NCBI GenBank assembly: GCA_023423045.1
Contig: JAFAGA010000007.1
Location: 1-34,390, forward strand
Length of the DNA stretch: 34,390 nucleotides
DNA from: Bacillota bacterium
GTDB taxonomy: Bacteria > Bacillota > Clostridia > Lachnospirales > Lachnospiraceae
Reading direction: 5' to 3'
Shown here piece after piece: positions 12,832-21,468 of the stretch. How positions within the stretch are numbered: position 1 is the stretch's first letter; each line of letters opens with the position of its first letter. Position numbers and translations under genes: made by a program. A model generated the notes under the pieces. That model worked only from the letters and a program-made list of their open reading frames with translations. It was not told the origin of the DNA and did not search any database.

Positions 12832-13833
12832 ATGGTCAGAATTAATGTAGATGAGATTATCACTAAGATTTTAATATCAATGCAGCATTTAACCAGGGAT
12901 GGGATTGATCAGCTTAAATCCTCCCTGTATATGCATCTTGGCAGACTCCAGATATTTGAGGAGGAGACAGCAGTGGCAACGGCCATGGATGATAATGCGG
13001 ATAAGATCAATCTGTTTCTGGCCACATTAAAACTTGAAGGTCGGACGGATGGGACCATTGAGGCATATAAGTGTGAGTACCGGGTATTTTTCGATTTCAT
13101 CAATAAAAACTTTCGAGATGTCACAGTAAACGACATTAGGATTTATCTGGCCCATTGTAAGACAGTGCGAAAAAATAGCGATGTCACTATTAATAATCGT
13201 ATTCGTAACCTCAAAAGTCTATTTAAATGGTTGACAGCTGAGGAGTACATAATCAAAAATCCAATGCTTAAAATTAAACCGGCAAAAACAGAGCAAAGGG
13301 TAAAAGAGACTATCAATGATATGCAGGCCGAGGTTATCCGGTGTTCCTGTGATAAAGAGAGAGATGCAGCAATTGTAAATATCCTTTCCAGCACCGGTAT
13401 GAGAGTAGGTGAGCTGGTTAAGCTTAATCGGTCAGATATCGACTTTATTAACGGTGAGTGTATCGTGTACGGTAAGGGCCGTAAGGAGCGCCCTGTATAT
13501 TTGGATGGACGGGCCAAGGTCCATTTGATGTGGTATCTGGAGAGCAGGGTGGACGATAATCCGGCCTTATTTGTGGGGTTACGTGCGCCGCATGAGAGAA
13601 TATCTACATCTGGGATCAGGGCAATGCTAAACAGGATATGCGATGATGGTATACCTAAATTACACCCGCATAAATTCCGCCGAACCATGGCATCAAACAT
13701 GATTAATAACGGGGCTCCAGCTGAGCATGTACAAAGGATACTGGGACATGCATCCGTGCAGACTACTCTACAGTGTTATGCCAGATTAAGCAACTATGTG
13801 ATTAAGGATGCGCATAGAAGATATGCGGTATGA
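12832..13833 (+). CDS. Tyrosine recombinase (XerC/D-integrase family, 333 aa)
   Basis: Two-domain recombinase: an N-terminal SAM-like core-binding domain (~65-155) and a catalytic domain with Arg in TGMRVGEL, the Lys-bearing beta-hairpin GKGRKERPVY, HPHKFR (HxxR), LGHASVQTTLQCYARL with the second His and the nucleophilic Tyr. All key residues are present. It is read toward the structural genes, far from the repressor, unlike a classic prophage integrase. Upstream is a small palindrome ACTAAAATTTAGT (12783-12795). With a partition locus present, plausible jobs are plasmid multimer resolution or inversion of the fibre cassette at 32-33 kb; integration cannot be excluded. Start ATG 12832 behind AAAGGGGG. 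Confidence 0.93.
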   Translation: MVRINVDEIITKILISMQHLTRDGIDQLKSSLYMHLGRLQIFEEETAVATAMDDNADKINLFLATLKLEGRTDGTIEAYKCEYRVFFDFINKNFRDVTVNDIRIYLAHCKTVRKNSDVTINNRIRNLKSLFKWLTAEEYIIKNPMLKIKPAKTEQRVKETINDMQAEVIRCSCDKERDAAIVNILSSTGMRVGELVKLNRSDIDFINGECIVYGKGRKERPVYLDGRAKVHLMWYLESRVDDNPALFVGLRAPHERISTSGIRAMLNRICDDGIPKLHPHKFRRTMASNMINNGAPAEHVQRILGHASVQTTLQCYARLSNYVIKDAHRRYAV

Positions 13834-13838
13834 AAAAG

Positions 13839-14055
13839 ATAATTTTTTCATTTAAAAAAATTATATCATTTTCTTATGAAGAAAAATTAATAAAGTAAGT
13901 AAAATCAATGAATGTAGCGATTTTGTCATGTCGTGTTTTATGTCGTGTTTTATGTCGTGTTTTTGTCGTGTAAGTTATGTTATAATCAGTATTAGTAAAA
14001 ATTATATTTGCAGGGCAGCAATCTAAATTATGGTTTGGATTGCTGTCCTGCTTTT
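13839..14055. promoter_or_regulatory. Regulatory gap between the two recombinases
   Basis: This gene-free stretch holds four elements. An AT-rich dyad, ATAATTTTTT/AAAAAAATTAT, lies at ~13842-13868. Twelve-base direct repeats ATGTCGTGTTTT follow at 13928, 13940 and 13952, with a partial fourth copy to 13972. An extended -10, TGTTATAAT (13978-13986), comes next. Last is a 14-bp stem, GCAGGGCAGCAATC (14010-14023), pairing with 14038-14051 and followed by TTTT. The hairpin lies between the -10 and the next gene (14073), so it could end upstream transcription or act as an attenuator. The repeats may bind a recombinase or regulator. Confidence 0.6.
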
Positions 14056-14072
14056 GTATTGGTGGTGATGGA

Positions 14073-14660
14073 ATGAATACGGTGGAGCCGATCCGAGATA
14101 AAGATCTTATAACTGACATAGCGGATTATCTTCGTGAAAAAAGTGAAAGAGATTATGTGATGTTCTTATTTGGTATCTATTCCGGACTGCGCATATCAGA
14201 CATTTTGAAATTCAAGATCAGAGATATCAGGGATAGAGATTATATAATCATGAGGGAGAAGAAAACCAATAAAGAAAGACGGTTCCCAATTAATGATGAG
14301 TTAAAACCGATACTAAGAGATTATGTTGCTGGTAAGAAAGATTATGAATATATGTTTAAATCAAGGAAGGGAAGAAATGATCCAATAACCAGACAGCAGG
14401 CATATAACATTCTTCAGGACGCTGCCGATAAATTTGATCTGTATGCAATTGGTACGCATACACTCAGAAAAACATTCGGGTATCATATGTATCAGCAGAC
14501 TCATGATGCAGTAACAATCCAAAGAATTTTAAATCACAGTGACATATCAATTACGCTAAGATACATCGGTATAAATCAGGATGCGCAGGATTCAACGATG
14601 AAAAAGCTTTCTTTCAAAAAGGGATCATCGAATAATCAAAATCGCCAGAACAGGCGATAA
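14073..14660 (+). CDS. Compact tyrosine recombinase (195 aa, FimB-like size)
   Basis: ATG 14073 is set by GGTGGTGATGG. The protein is essentially a catalytic domain alone: Arg in YSGLRISDI, the Lys-containing hairpin EKKTNKERRFP, THTLRKTFG (HxxR), LNHSDISITLRYIG with His and Tyr. It lacks the usual N-terminal core-binding domain. Size and organisation match small phage Int-like proteins and FimB/FimE-type invertases (about 200 residues), which flip DNA between short inverted repeats. It directly precedes the packaging genes. It is a candidate enzyme for the fibre inversion or for multimer resolution; substrate assignment is inference. Confidence 0.9.
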   Translation: MNTVEPIRDKDLITDIADYLREKSERDYVMFLFGIYSGLRISDILKFKIRDIRDRDYIIMREKKTNKERRFPINDELKPILRDYVAGKKDYEYMFKSRKGRNDPITRQQAYNILQDAADKFDLYAIGTHTLRKTFGYHMYQQTHDAVTIQRILNHSDISITLRYIGINQDAQDSTMKKLSFKKGSSNNQNRQNRR

Positions 14661-14672
14661 TCTAATTTTTTA
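14641..14672 (+). terminator. Possible terminator after the small recombinase
   Basis: ATCGCC (14641-14646), loop AGAACA, GGCGAT (14653-14658), then AATCTAATTTTTT. The T-run is offset by seven bases, so the call is tentative. The stem overlaps the end of the gene. The gap to 14884 also holds a TTGACA-N11-TGTCAA dyad (14684-14706) and a weak AAAACAG/CTGTTTT hairpin (14800-14825). Confidence 0.45.
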
Positions 14673-14884
14673 TACCGTTCAACTTGACACATTGAGTAAT
14701 TGTCAAATAGCAGATATATATTTTTGGCGGTTTATTAGAAGATACTCTTTTAAACGAATTATACACAATTACAAGATATGTCAAATTCGAATGACGAAAA
14801 AAACAGCATAAAAAGCGTCTGTTTTGCCTTATAAATAAGGGCTTACAGCGATTTAAACATGTTAGCTGGAAAAAGGGGGAAAAA

Positions 14885-15241
14885 ATGAATTTGACACTGG
14901 AAGAATGTGGGAAGTGGATAAGCGGGCTTATAGCTGAAAATAGGCTTGAAGAATTTTATGTTTCGAAGCAATGGAGAAGGCTACGGAAGGATGTACTGAA
15001 AGATTATAAGGATGAATGTCAAGAATGCAAGAAGCGAGGATTTTACTCGAAAGCTAATCATGTTCACCACGTGCAGTATGTTCGCAGGCATCCAATGTTA
15101 GCATTAAGCAGAACATATATGTTTCAAGGAAAAGAGTATATCAACCTAATTCCTGTATGCAAAGAGTGTCACGAAACAGTGTGCCATCCGGAACGGCTTC
15201 GGCATAATAAGAAAGAACCATTAACAGAGGAAAGGTGGTAA
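14885..15241 (+). CDS. HNH endonuclease next to terminase
   Basis: 118 residues, ATG 14885 behind AAAGGGGG. Zinc-binding CQECKKRG and CKECHETVCHP flank the HNH core HVHHVQYVRRHP ... NLIPVC. In HK97-like siphoviruses with P27-type terminases, an HNH nuclease encoded beside the terminase is needed for specific cos cleavage and packaging. Position directly before a candidate cos region and the terminase genes supports that role here. Confidence 0.92.
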   Translation: MNLTLEECGKWISGLIAENRLEEFYVSKQWRRLRKDVLKDYKDECQECKKRGFYSKANHVHHVQYVRRHPMLALSRTYMFQGKEYINLIPVCKECHETVCHPERLRHNKKEPLTEERW

Positions 15242-15243
15242 GT

Positions 15244-15537
15244 ATGAGGTACATATTATTTCAATGCATGGAATGCAAAAAAATGATGGCTTTTCCGGAA
15301 CGCACTTCGGATGGGCATAAGTGTAACGATTGCAGAGGGATGTTAAAGCCAATCAATAAGGGAACGAAAGAAGAACTCCGAAGTAAGTATAAGAATATTG
15401 CGTTTCCTTCTGATAGAAAAAACAATGCAGTAAAGGTTGCACTAATGCTTGCGGAAGGCATGATGGCTAATGGAGATAATGTAGCTATCGAATTTAATAA
15501 TCACAAAGCATTTGTTAGAAAAGTAAATGAAATATAA
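15244..15537 (+). CDS. Cys-rich small protein between HNH and cos (97 aa)
   Basis: The ATG at 15244 is preferred over an upstream overlapping GTG (15235); AGGAAAGGTGG precedes it. Two Cys pairs, CMECKK and CNDCRG, form an N-terminal zinc ribbon; the rest is helical (VKVALMLAEGMMANGDNVAI). No family recognised. Its place between HNH and terminase suggests a packaging accessory, which is inference only. Confidence 0.7.
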   Translation: MRYILFQCMECKKMMAFPERTSDGHKCNDCRGMLKPINKGTKEELRSKYKNIAFPSDRKNNAVKVALMLAEGMMANGDNVAIEFNNHKAFVRKVNEI

Positions 15538-15602
15538 TCCCCCCGGTCATTTTAAAACGCATTTTAATTTCAAACGGCGTTACTCGGCTATGGGGTAGAC
15601 AA
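15537..15602. other. Candidate cos / packaging site
   Basis: A 100-base gap between the HNH block and the small terminase begins with a C/G-rich tract, CCCCCCGGTC (15540-15549), followed by short inverted and direct elements (AAAACGCATTTTAA, AACGGCGTT). Cohesive-end sites of HNH-dependent phages typically lie here and have GC-rich 9-10 base ends. No physical end is visible, so this is a positional guess. Confidence 0.4.
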
Positions 15603-15642
15603 AAGATAAATTCTGCAAATCAAATGTAAAGGGGGTGGGGTG

Positions 15643-15975
15643 ATGCCAAGTAAAAACGGGAAAATATCCAGGAAGGAAATAAAAAGGGATCTGCTGGATC
15701 AGCTTGAAAGGAACGGCACCATAGGAAGCCATTACCTTGACCTTATTAATGATTACATGGATATGTATGATACTAAAAAAGAACTGATCAATGACATTAA
15801 AGATCGTGGTGTATCAGTGGAATGGAATAATGGCGGTGGACAAACAGGATATAAAAAGAACGATAGTGTGGATCAGTTGGTTAAGATTAATGGGCAGATG
15901 TTGAAATTGTTAGATGCTCTCGGCATAAAGCCATCTATTGAGGATGGTGATAATGATTTTGACTTGGAAATGTAG
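15643..15975 (+). CDS. Phage terminase small subunit, P27 type
   Basis: 110 residues from ATG 15643 (a GTG three bases earlier is possible; GGGGGTGGGG before both). The pattern SRKEIKRDLLDQLERNGTIG, then LINDYMDMYDTKKELINDIK, and a C-terminal VDQLVKINGQMLKLLDALGI is the P27-family small terminase. It recognises the packaging site and recruits the large subunit. The 3' end overlaps the large-subunit gene by 23 bases. Confidence 0.85.
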   Translation: MPSKNGKISRKEIKRDLLDQLERNGTIGSHYLDLINDYMDMYDTKKELINDIKDRGVSVEWNNGGGQTGYKKNDSVDQLVKINGQMLKLLDALGIKPSIEDGDNDFDLEM

Positions 15976-17635
15976 AGAAAAAAACTATCACCCTTACATC
16001 GACAGTTACATTGATGGGTGCCGGCGCGGTGAAATTGTTGTAAACAACGATATATTATTGGCACATGATTTAATTGAGGAGAAGCTTAATCACCCGGATG
16101 TATTTATTGATCACGAAAAAATAGTAAAAGCGGTAGAGCTCACAGAAAGATACTTTGAAATAAAGTTATTTGACTGGGAGCTTTTTATATTTGCTCTAAT
16201 CCATTGCTATTATAAATCCAGCGATACTGTAGTATTTGATGAGATATTAATTGAAATGGGAAGAGGTAATGGAAAGAACGGATTCATATCTCCGGTAGCC
16301 TGGTACCTTACCACTCATTATCACGGTATTAAAGGTTACAACGTTGATATTATTGCAAACAGCCAGGACCAGTCCGAAACTTCATTCAATGATATTTACG
16401 AAGTCTTAGAAAAGAACTGGAAAAAACTAAAAAGGTTTTTCCATAAAACAAAGGTTATAATTACCAACCTTATTACAAAATCGTACATAAAGTATAATAC
16501 CTCAAATGCAAGGACAAAAGACGGTAAACGATCCGCCTGCCTGATCTTCGATGAAATACATGAATATGAGAATTATGACATGATCAGTGTATTTACATCG
16601 GGTTTTGGTAAGCGCAAGCATTCAAGAATTTTTTACATTACCACAAACGGGCATATCCGTGATGGGGTACTTGATGATAAATTGAAGCTTGCTAAGGATG
16701 TCTTAAATGGCATTATTAAAGACTTGGGCTTTCTTCCTCTGCTTTATCACATCGAAAGCGAAGAGGAAGCCTTAGATCCTAAAATGTGGCATAAGGCGAA
16801 TCCCTCGCTTAAATATCTTCCAGAGTTGCTGAAGATCATGAATGCCGAGTTTATCAAAATGAAATATACTCCAAGCATAGAGAGGGACTTTTATACAAAG
16901 CGGATGAACTGGCCCAAGAGCAATGCAGAAATTGCCGTAACGGATTGGTCCAATATTGAAGCTACAAACAAGCCTATTCCGGAAGTCAAAGGTAGAATGG
17001 CTGTTGTTGGAATCGACTATGTTAAGGTAACGGATTTTGCTTCTGTTAATATTCATTTCAAAGATGGAAATATGAGAATAGATATCAATCATTCCTGGTT
17101 GTGTCTGAAATCAAAAGATATCACGAGATTAAAAATACCATGGAAACAGTGGGCAGAAGATGAACATATTACCTTAGTTGACGATGTAGAAATCAGTCCG
17201 GATCTAATAGCGCAATTTATTGCAGAAATGGCGTTGCTTTACAATATCGAAAAACTAGCATTGGATAATTACAGATATGCATTATTAGCGGATGCACTCA
17301 AAAAGGTTGGGTTTGATGCAAAGGAGAGGAAGAATGTTTATCTGGTCAGACCTTCCGACATTATGAAGGTGGTTCCGGTTATTGATAGTTGCTTTGTTAA
17401 TCATTACTTTATATGGGGGGATTGTCCTCCATTACGATGGGCAACCAATAATACCAAATTAGTTGTAAGTGGTAAGAAGCAGGGAACTGATACAGGAAAC
17501 TACTATTACGCTAAAATTGAAGGAAAGAGCAGAAAAACAGACCCGTTCATGGCATTGGTACATTCGATGTGTATAGAAGATGCATTAGGAACCGGACAGA
17601 GCGAGTATAATGACTTGCCGGTAATCACAATATAG
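15953..17635 (+). CDS. terL: Phage terminase large subunit
   Basis: 560 residues from ATG 15953 (GAGGATGG before it; TTG 15938 and ATG 15944 are alternatives). The ATPase carries Walker A in EMGRGNGKNG and Walker B in CLIFDEIHEY; a nuclease domain follows with acidic residues in VVGIDYVKVTDFAS and, later, KLALDNYRY. This is the HK97-like Terminase_1 family that pairs with P27 small subunits and HNH proteins. It drives ATP-dependent DNA translocation through the portal and cuts the concatemer. Followed closely by the portal gene. Confidence 0.95.
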   Translation: MILTWKCREKNYHPYIDSYIDGCRRGEIVVNNDILLAHDLIEEKLNHPDVFIDHEKIVKAVELTERYFEIKLFDWELFIFALIHCYYKSSDTVVFDEILIEMGRGNGKNGFISPVAWYLTTHYHGIKGYNVDIIANSQDQSETSFNDIYEVLEKNWKKLKRFFHKTKVIITNLITKSYIKYNTSNARTKDGKRSACLIFDEIHEYENYDMISVFTSGFGKRKHSRIFYITTNGHIRDGVLDDKLKLAKDVLNGIIKDLGFLPLLYHIESEEEALDPKMWHKANPSLKYLPELLKIMNAEFIKMKYTPSIERDFYTKRMNWPKSNAEIAVTDWSNIEATNKPIPEVKGRMAVVGIDYVKVTDFASVNIHFKDGNMRIDINHSWLCLKSKDITRLKIPWKQWAEDEHITLVDDVEISPDLIAQFIAEMALLYNIEKLALDNYRYALLADALKKVGFDAKERKNVYLVRPSDIMKVVPVIDSCFVNHYFIWGDCPPLRWATNNTKLVVSGKKQGTDTGNYYYAKIEGKSRKTDPFMALVHSMCIEDALGTGQSEYNDLPVITI

Positions 17636-17650
17636 GAGGGTGGTGATAGA

Positions 17651-18814
17651 TTGGGATTAATTAATTGGATTGCTAAAAAACTCGGCGGAATGGTATCGCT
17701 GAGTGGAGCCGACATCCGGAACCAGATAGAGGAGTACTATAGCGAGATACATATTCGTGAAATAGCATTTTGGAGTACCGTCAATATTATTGCAAATGCA
17801 GTAAGTAAATGTGAATTCAAAACATATATCAGAGGGGAAGAAAAGAAAGCTGCTGAATATTATCTATGGAATATTGAGCCGAATAAAAATCAAAACTCCT
17901 CCGGCTTTATTCATAAGTGGATATCTCAGTTATACCTGGAAAATGAATGCCTGATAATTGAGCAAAACGGACAGTTAATTGTTGCAGATGATTTTGTAAA
18001 AACACCTTATGCACTCTTTGAAGATGTGTTCACGCAGGTTACTGTCGGTGATCTTGTTTTTCAGAGAACGTTCAAGCAATCGGAAGTTTTATATTTCACA
18101 TTATCCGAAAAAAACATGAAGAACGTCACAGATTTACTGTATGAAAGCTATGTCAAACTCATTACTTACAGCATGAAAGCTTTTCAAAAATCGCGAGGGA
18201 CCAAAGGAATATTTAATTATGAGACACTCCCGATTGCCGGAACAGATGAGAGGAAAATATTTGATGATTTAATCACGAATAAGTTCAAGGAATTTATGAG
18301 TAAAGGTGATGCCATTATTTCTCTTGGAAAAGGGCAAAAGTTTGAAGAAATTGGTTCTAAAACTTATTCGAATGAAAGTACCAGAGATATCCGGGCTTTG
18401 ATTGATGATATTTCTGATTTTACAGCAAAATCCCTTAATGTCCCTCCGGTGCTATTAAGAGGAGATGTGCAAGGGGTTGACAGTGCGGTGGAACAGCTTC
18501 TAACATTCTGCGTTGATCCATTGGTGGACATGCTTCAGGAGGAGATTAATCGAAAAAGAATTGGAAAAGAGGAGTTTTTAAGAGGTACCAAGGTTATAAT
18601 TGATACCTGTACAATCAAGCATATTGATTTGTTCAGCATTACAGCTGCAGTTGATAAATTAATTTCTAGCGGATGCTTTTGCGTTAATGATATCCGTAAG
18701 GCATTGAGCCAGGAGCCAATCAATGAGGAGTGGGCGAACAAATATTTTATGACAAAAAATTATACATCAATCGAGGAGCTTTTGAAATCGATAGAAGGGA
18801 GTGAACAGAACTGA
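17651..18814 (+). CDS. HK97-family portal protein
   Basis: 387 residues, TTG 17651 behind AGGAGGGTGG. The N-terminal GLINWIAKKLGG, the REIAFWSTVNIIANAVSKCE helix and the central LIDDISDFTAKSLNVPPVLL region are typical of HK97 portals, which form the dodecameric vertex ring for DNA entry and tail joining. The stop codon (18812-18814) overlaps the CTG start of the next gene. Confidence 0.93.
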   Translation: MGLINWIAKKLGGMVSLSGADIRNQIEEYYSEIHIREIAFWSTVNIIANAVSKCEFKTYIRGEEKKAAEYYLWNIEPNKNQNSSGFIHKWISQLYLENECLIIEQNGQLIVADDFVKTPYALFEDVFTQVTVGDLVFQRTFKQSEVLYFTLSEKNMKNVTDLLYESYVKLITYSMKAFQKSRGTKGIFNYETLPIAGTDERKIFDDLITNKFKEFMSKGDAIISLGKGQKFEEIGSKTYSNESTRDIRALIDDISDFTAKSLNVPPVLLRGDVQGVDSAVEQLLTFCVDPLVDMLQEEINRKRIGKEEFLRGTKVIIDTCTIKHIDLFSITAAVDKLISSGCFCVNDIRKALSQEPINEEWANKYFMTKNYTSIEELLKSIEGSEQN

Positions 18815-19515
18815 AAAAATATTACTTATTAGTTCAGGAAGACAGAGAAGCAAGTATTGATATATACGGTGATATAACGTCCTGGACTTGGCAGGAAAGC
18901 GATGTATCAAGTTATACGCTTTCCAAGGAAATTGAAGGGCTGGATGTAGATGTTATCAATGTTTATATCAATAGTTACGGAGGGGAAGTAGCAGAGGGAT
19001 TGGCGATTTACAATTCGCTAAGACGGCATAAGGCTAAAATTAAGACGTTTTGTGATGGATTTGCAGCATCCATTGCAAGCGTTATTTTTATGGCCGGAGA
19101 TGAAAGAATTATGTCAATTGCCTCTTTATTGTTTGTGCATAATGCATGGACCTATACTGCCGGAAATGCAAATGAACTCAGGAAACAAGCAGATGATCTG
19201 GAGACAATAACTCAGGCCTCCATCAATGCTTACATGAATCACGTAAGCATCACAGAGGAAGAATTAAAGGAACTGCTTGATAAAGAGTCATGGATTAGTC
19301 CACAGGATGCACTGGAAATGGGCTTTGCAACCTCTGTAATCAATGATAATAACAGCAAGAACCCAAATCAAAGTGTGAGAAAAAAAGTCATTGAATTTAT
19401 GATGATGCCGGTTGAAACACCAAAAGAAACTGAAAATAATACACCAGAATCGAATTTACCGGAACAAGAGAATCAGGATATCAGAAAATTTTTGGCTGGA
19501 CTTATAACCGGCTAA
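18811..19515 (+). CDS. ClpP-like prohead protease with CTG start
   Basis: The reading frame is open from a stop at 18802-18804, and the only plausible start is CTG at 18811: the next ATG/GTG/TTG in frame (TTG 19000) would delete the first beta-alpha units. The start forms a CTGA overlap with the portal stop; GAAGGGAG lies about 8 bases upstream. The full 234-residue product has the ClpP-fold motif YINSYGGEVAEGLAIYNSL, the nucleophile Ser87 in DGFAASIASVIFMAG, His110 in LLFVHNAW and an Asp near 160 in SWISPQDALEMG. It cleaves the capsid N-terminal scaffold during head maturation. Residues after ~200 are a flexible linker. Confidence 0.9.
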   Translation: MKKYYLLVQEDREASIDIYGDITSWTWQESDVSSYTLSKEIEGLDVDVINVYINSYGGEVAEGLAIYNSLRRHKAKIKTFCDGFAASIASVIFMAGDERIMSIASLLFVHNAWTYTAGNANELRKQADDLETITQASINAYMNHVSITEEELKELLDKESWISPQDALEMGFATSVINDNNSKNPNQSVRKKVIEFMMMPVETPKETENNTPESNLPEQENQDIRKFLAGLITG

Positions 19516-19540
19516 TTCAATTAAGAAAGGATGATTAGTT

Positions 19541-21070
19541 ATGAACAGAAACAAAAATGTAATTAAAACCAATCTTCAATTTTTTGCAATGAGAAACCTT
19601 GATGTGATTCAGCAGGAGAGAACCGAAATCCTTGCGAGAATGAGCAAGGCAATTACAGAGAATGATGCGGGTGCATACTCCCAGGCATTCAATGATCTGG
19701 CCAACTCCATACAGGAAACGATCCGGGCAGAATATGATCAGACAATTCAGAGCAATGATGCAAATGTTTTGGCACAGCGCGGATGTAGACAGCTCACATC
19801 AGAGGAAAATAAGTATTATAATGCACTCATTACCGCGATGAGACAAAAAAACCCGCAGCAGGCGCTTGATAATCTGGATGTTGTAATGCCTAGAACAATC
19901 ATTGATGATGTGTTTGATGACCTGACAACAGAACATCCACTGTTGGACGCTATTGATTTTCAAAATGCCGGAGCCGTTACCGAATGGCTTCTTAATGCAA
20001 ATACGGAGCAGCTGGCGACCTGGTCCCCGCTGTGCGCAGAAATAATTAAGGAACTGACATCCGGATTTAAGAGAATCGACCTACAACAGAACAAATTATC
20101 TGCATTTATTCCGGTATGCAAAGCGATGCTTGATCTTGGCCCGGTTTGGATGGATAAGTATGTGAGAGCAATCTTAGGTGAAGCTTTATATCTTGGATTA
20201 GAAGATGGCATTTTGAACGGCAAAGGGCAAACACCAAACCTCCATGAACCCATCGGAATGCGTAAGGATATGACAAAATCAGTTGATCCGGTGACTGGAT
20301 ATCAGGATAAGGATAAAGTAGTATTAAATGCTCTTGATCCTGTTTCCTATGGCAATATCCTTGTTAAGCTGGCAGAAACTGAGAATGGACATACCAGGGT
20401 GGTAAATAGTGTAATCCTTGTTGTTAACCCGAAAGATTATCTGACAAAGATTATGCCGGCAACTACTCCTAGATCCGTAGACGGTACATACTCCTACAAT
20501 GTGTTCCCCTTCCCGACAACAGTAGTTCAGTCGGCAAAAATGAAACAAGGTGAAGCGATTATAGGCGTTGCAAAGAGATACATGATGGCAGCAGGGACCG
20601 GAAAGAGCGGAAAGATTGACTATGATGATAGCTATCATTTTCTTGAAGATGAAAGAATTTATCTTACTAAATTCTATGGACATGGGCAGCCGAAAGACAA
20701 TAATTCCTTTATGCTGCTTGACATTTCTGGATTGCAGCCGTATGTTCAACAGGTTTATGTTGCGAATGAATCGATCAGTGTACTGGGGAGATTTGATGCA
20801 AGATTAGCCAGCTTATCGATTGGAAGCTTGGCGTTGTCTCCTTCCTTCAACAAATCGGTATTTATCTATACAGCCGATACGGCAAATGCAACAAATACCA
20901 TAACTGCTACAGCGATGGACTCGGAAGCAACCATTGAAATTCTGAATGGTTCTACTCCTGTTGTCAATGGATCCGCTGCAACGTGGGAAAACGGTGAAAA
21001 CATTGTCACTATTAATGTGATCAGCGGCACGGAGACCGAGACCTATGTAATCACGGTAACAAAATCTTAA
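19541..21070 (+). CDS. HK97-fold major capsid protein with C-terminal Ig-like domain
   Basis: 509 residues, ATG 19541 behind AAGAAAGGA. The first ~110 residues are a helical delta domain likely removed by the neighbouring protease. The HK97 core follows (PRTIIDDVFDDLTTEHPLLD, later LGEALYLGLEDGILNGKG). The last ~85 residues, from ARLASLSIGSLALSPSFNKS to the end ITVTKS, form a cadherin-like beta-sandwich (PF12733 type), an optional surface decoration found on capsids of several gut phages and proposed to bind glycans. A terminator follows, so the capsid message can be made in excess. Confidence 0.95.
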   Translation: MNRNKNVIKTNLQFFAMRNLDVIQQERTEILARMSKAITENDAGAYSQAFNDLANSIQETIRAEYDQTIQSNDANVLAQRGCRQLTSEENKYYNALITAMRQKNPQQALDNLDVVMPRTIIDDVFDDLTTEHPLLDAIDFQNAGAVTEWLLNANTEQLATWSPLCAEIIKELTSGFKRIDLQQNKLSAFIPVCKAMLDLGPVWMDKYVRAILGEALYLGLEDGILNGKGQTPNLHEPIGMRKDMTKSVDPVTGYQDKDKVVLNALDPVSYGNILVKLAETENGHTRVVNSVILVVNPKDYLTKIMPATTPRSVDGTYSYNVFPFPTTVVQSAKMKQGEAIIGVAKRYMMAAGTGKSGKIDYDDSYHFLEDERIYLTKFYGHGQPKDNNSFMLLDISGLQPYVQQVYVANESISVLGRFDARLASLSIGSLALSPSFNKSVFIYTADTANATNTITATAMDSEATIEILNGSTPVVNGSAATWENGENIVTINVISGTETETYVITVTKS

Positions 21071-21091
21071 TCGTAGGGAAATATGATTGAC

Positions 21092-21122
21092 GAGGCCTGT
21101 ATAATGCAGGCCTCATATTTTT
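21092..21122 (+). terminator. Terminator after the major capsid gene
   Basis: GAGGCCTG (21092-21099), 7-base loop, CAGGCCTC (21107-21114), then ATATTTTTAT. A strong 8-bp GC stem; partial read-through would feed the connector and tail genes. Confidence 0.72.
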
Positions 21123-21137
21123 ATAGGCGGTGAAAGT

Positions 21138-21461
21138 ATGGCAACAGAGAATAAAGAATTGCCGGAGGGATTGCTTGAAGATGTAAAAGACTATCTTGAT
21201 ATTACATGGACCGATGATCATACGGATAAAAAGGTGACTGGTATAATATTACGTGGCATGAAATATCTTGACCGGACAGCAGGGGCTGAATTGCAATATA
21301 CGGTCGAGGATAAGCCAAGAGAGTTGCTTTTTGACTACTGCCTATATGCGAGGTCATATGCTTTAAGCGAATTTCAGAGCAATTATCTTTCTGAACTTTT
21401 GTCTCTACAAATAAATCAGGAGGTGGGGGCATATAAGGATAAAAACACAGACATACAATGA
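21138..21461 (+). CDS. Head-tail connector (gp6-like)
   Basis: 107 residues, ATG 21138 behind AGGCGGTG. The pattern LEDVKDYLDITWTDDHTDKK, then RGMKYLDRTAG and the Tyr-rich helix LLFDYCLYARSYALSEFQ, is the phage gp6-like/DNA-packaging connector. It forms the adaptor ring below the portal. First gene of the connector cluster. Confidence 0.85.
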   Translation: MATENKELPEGLLEDVKDYLDITWTDDHTDKKVTGIILRGMKYLDRTAGAELQYTVEDKPRELLFDYCLYARSYALSEFQSNYLSELLSLQINQEVGAYKDKNTDIQ

Positions 21462-21468
21462 TGGGATA

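Noticed and set aside
13928..13972. CRISPR or attachment site from 12-bp repeats
   Set aside because: Direct tandem repeats without spacers and no duplicated att core elsewhere in the window.
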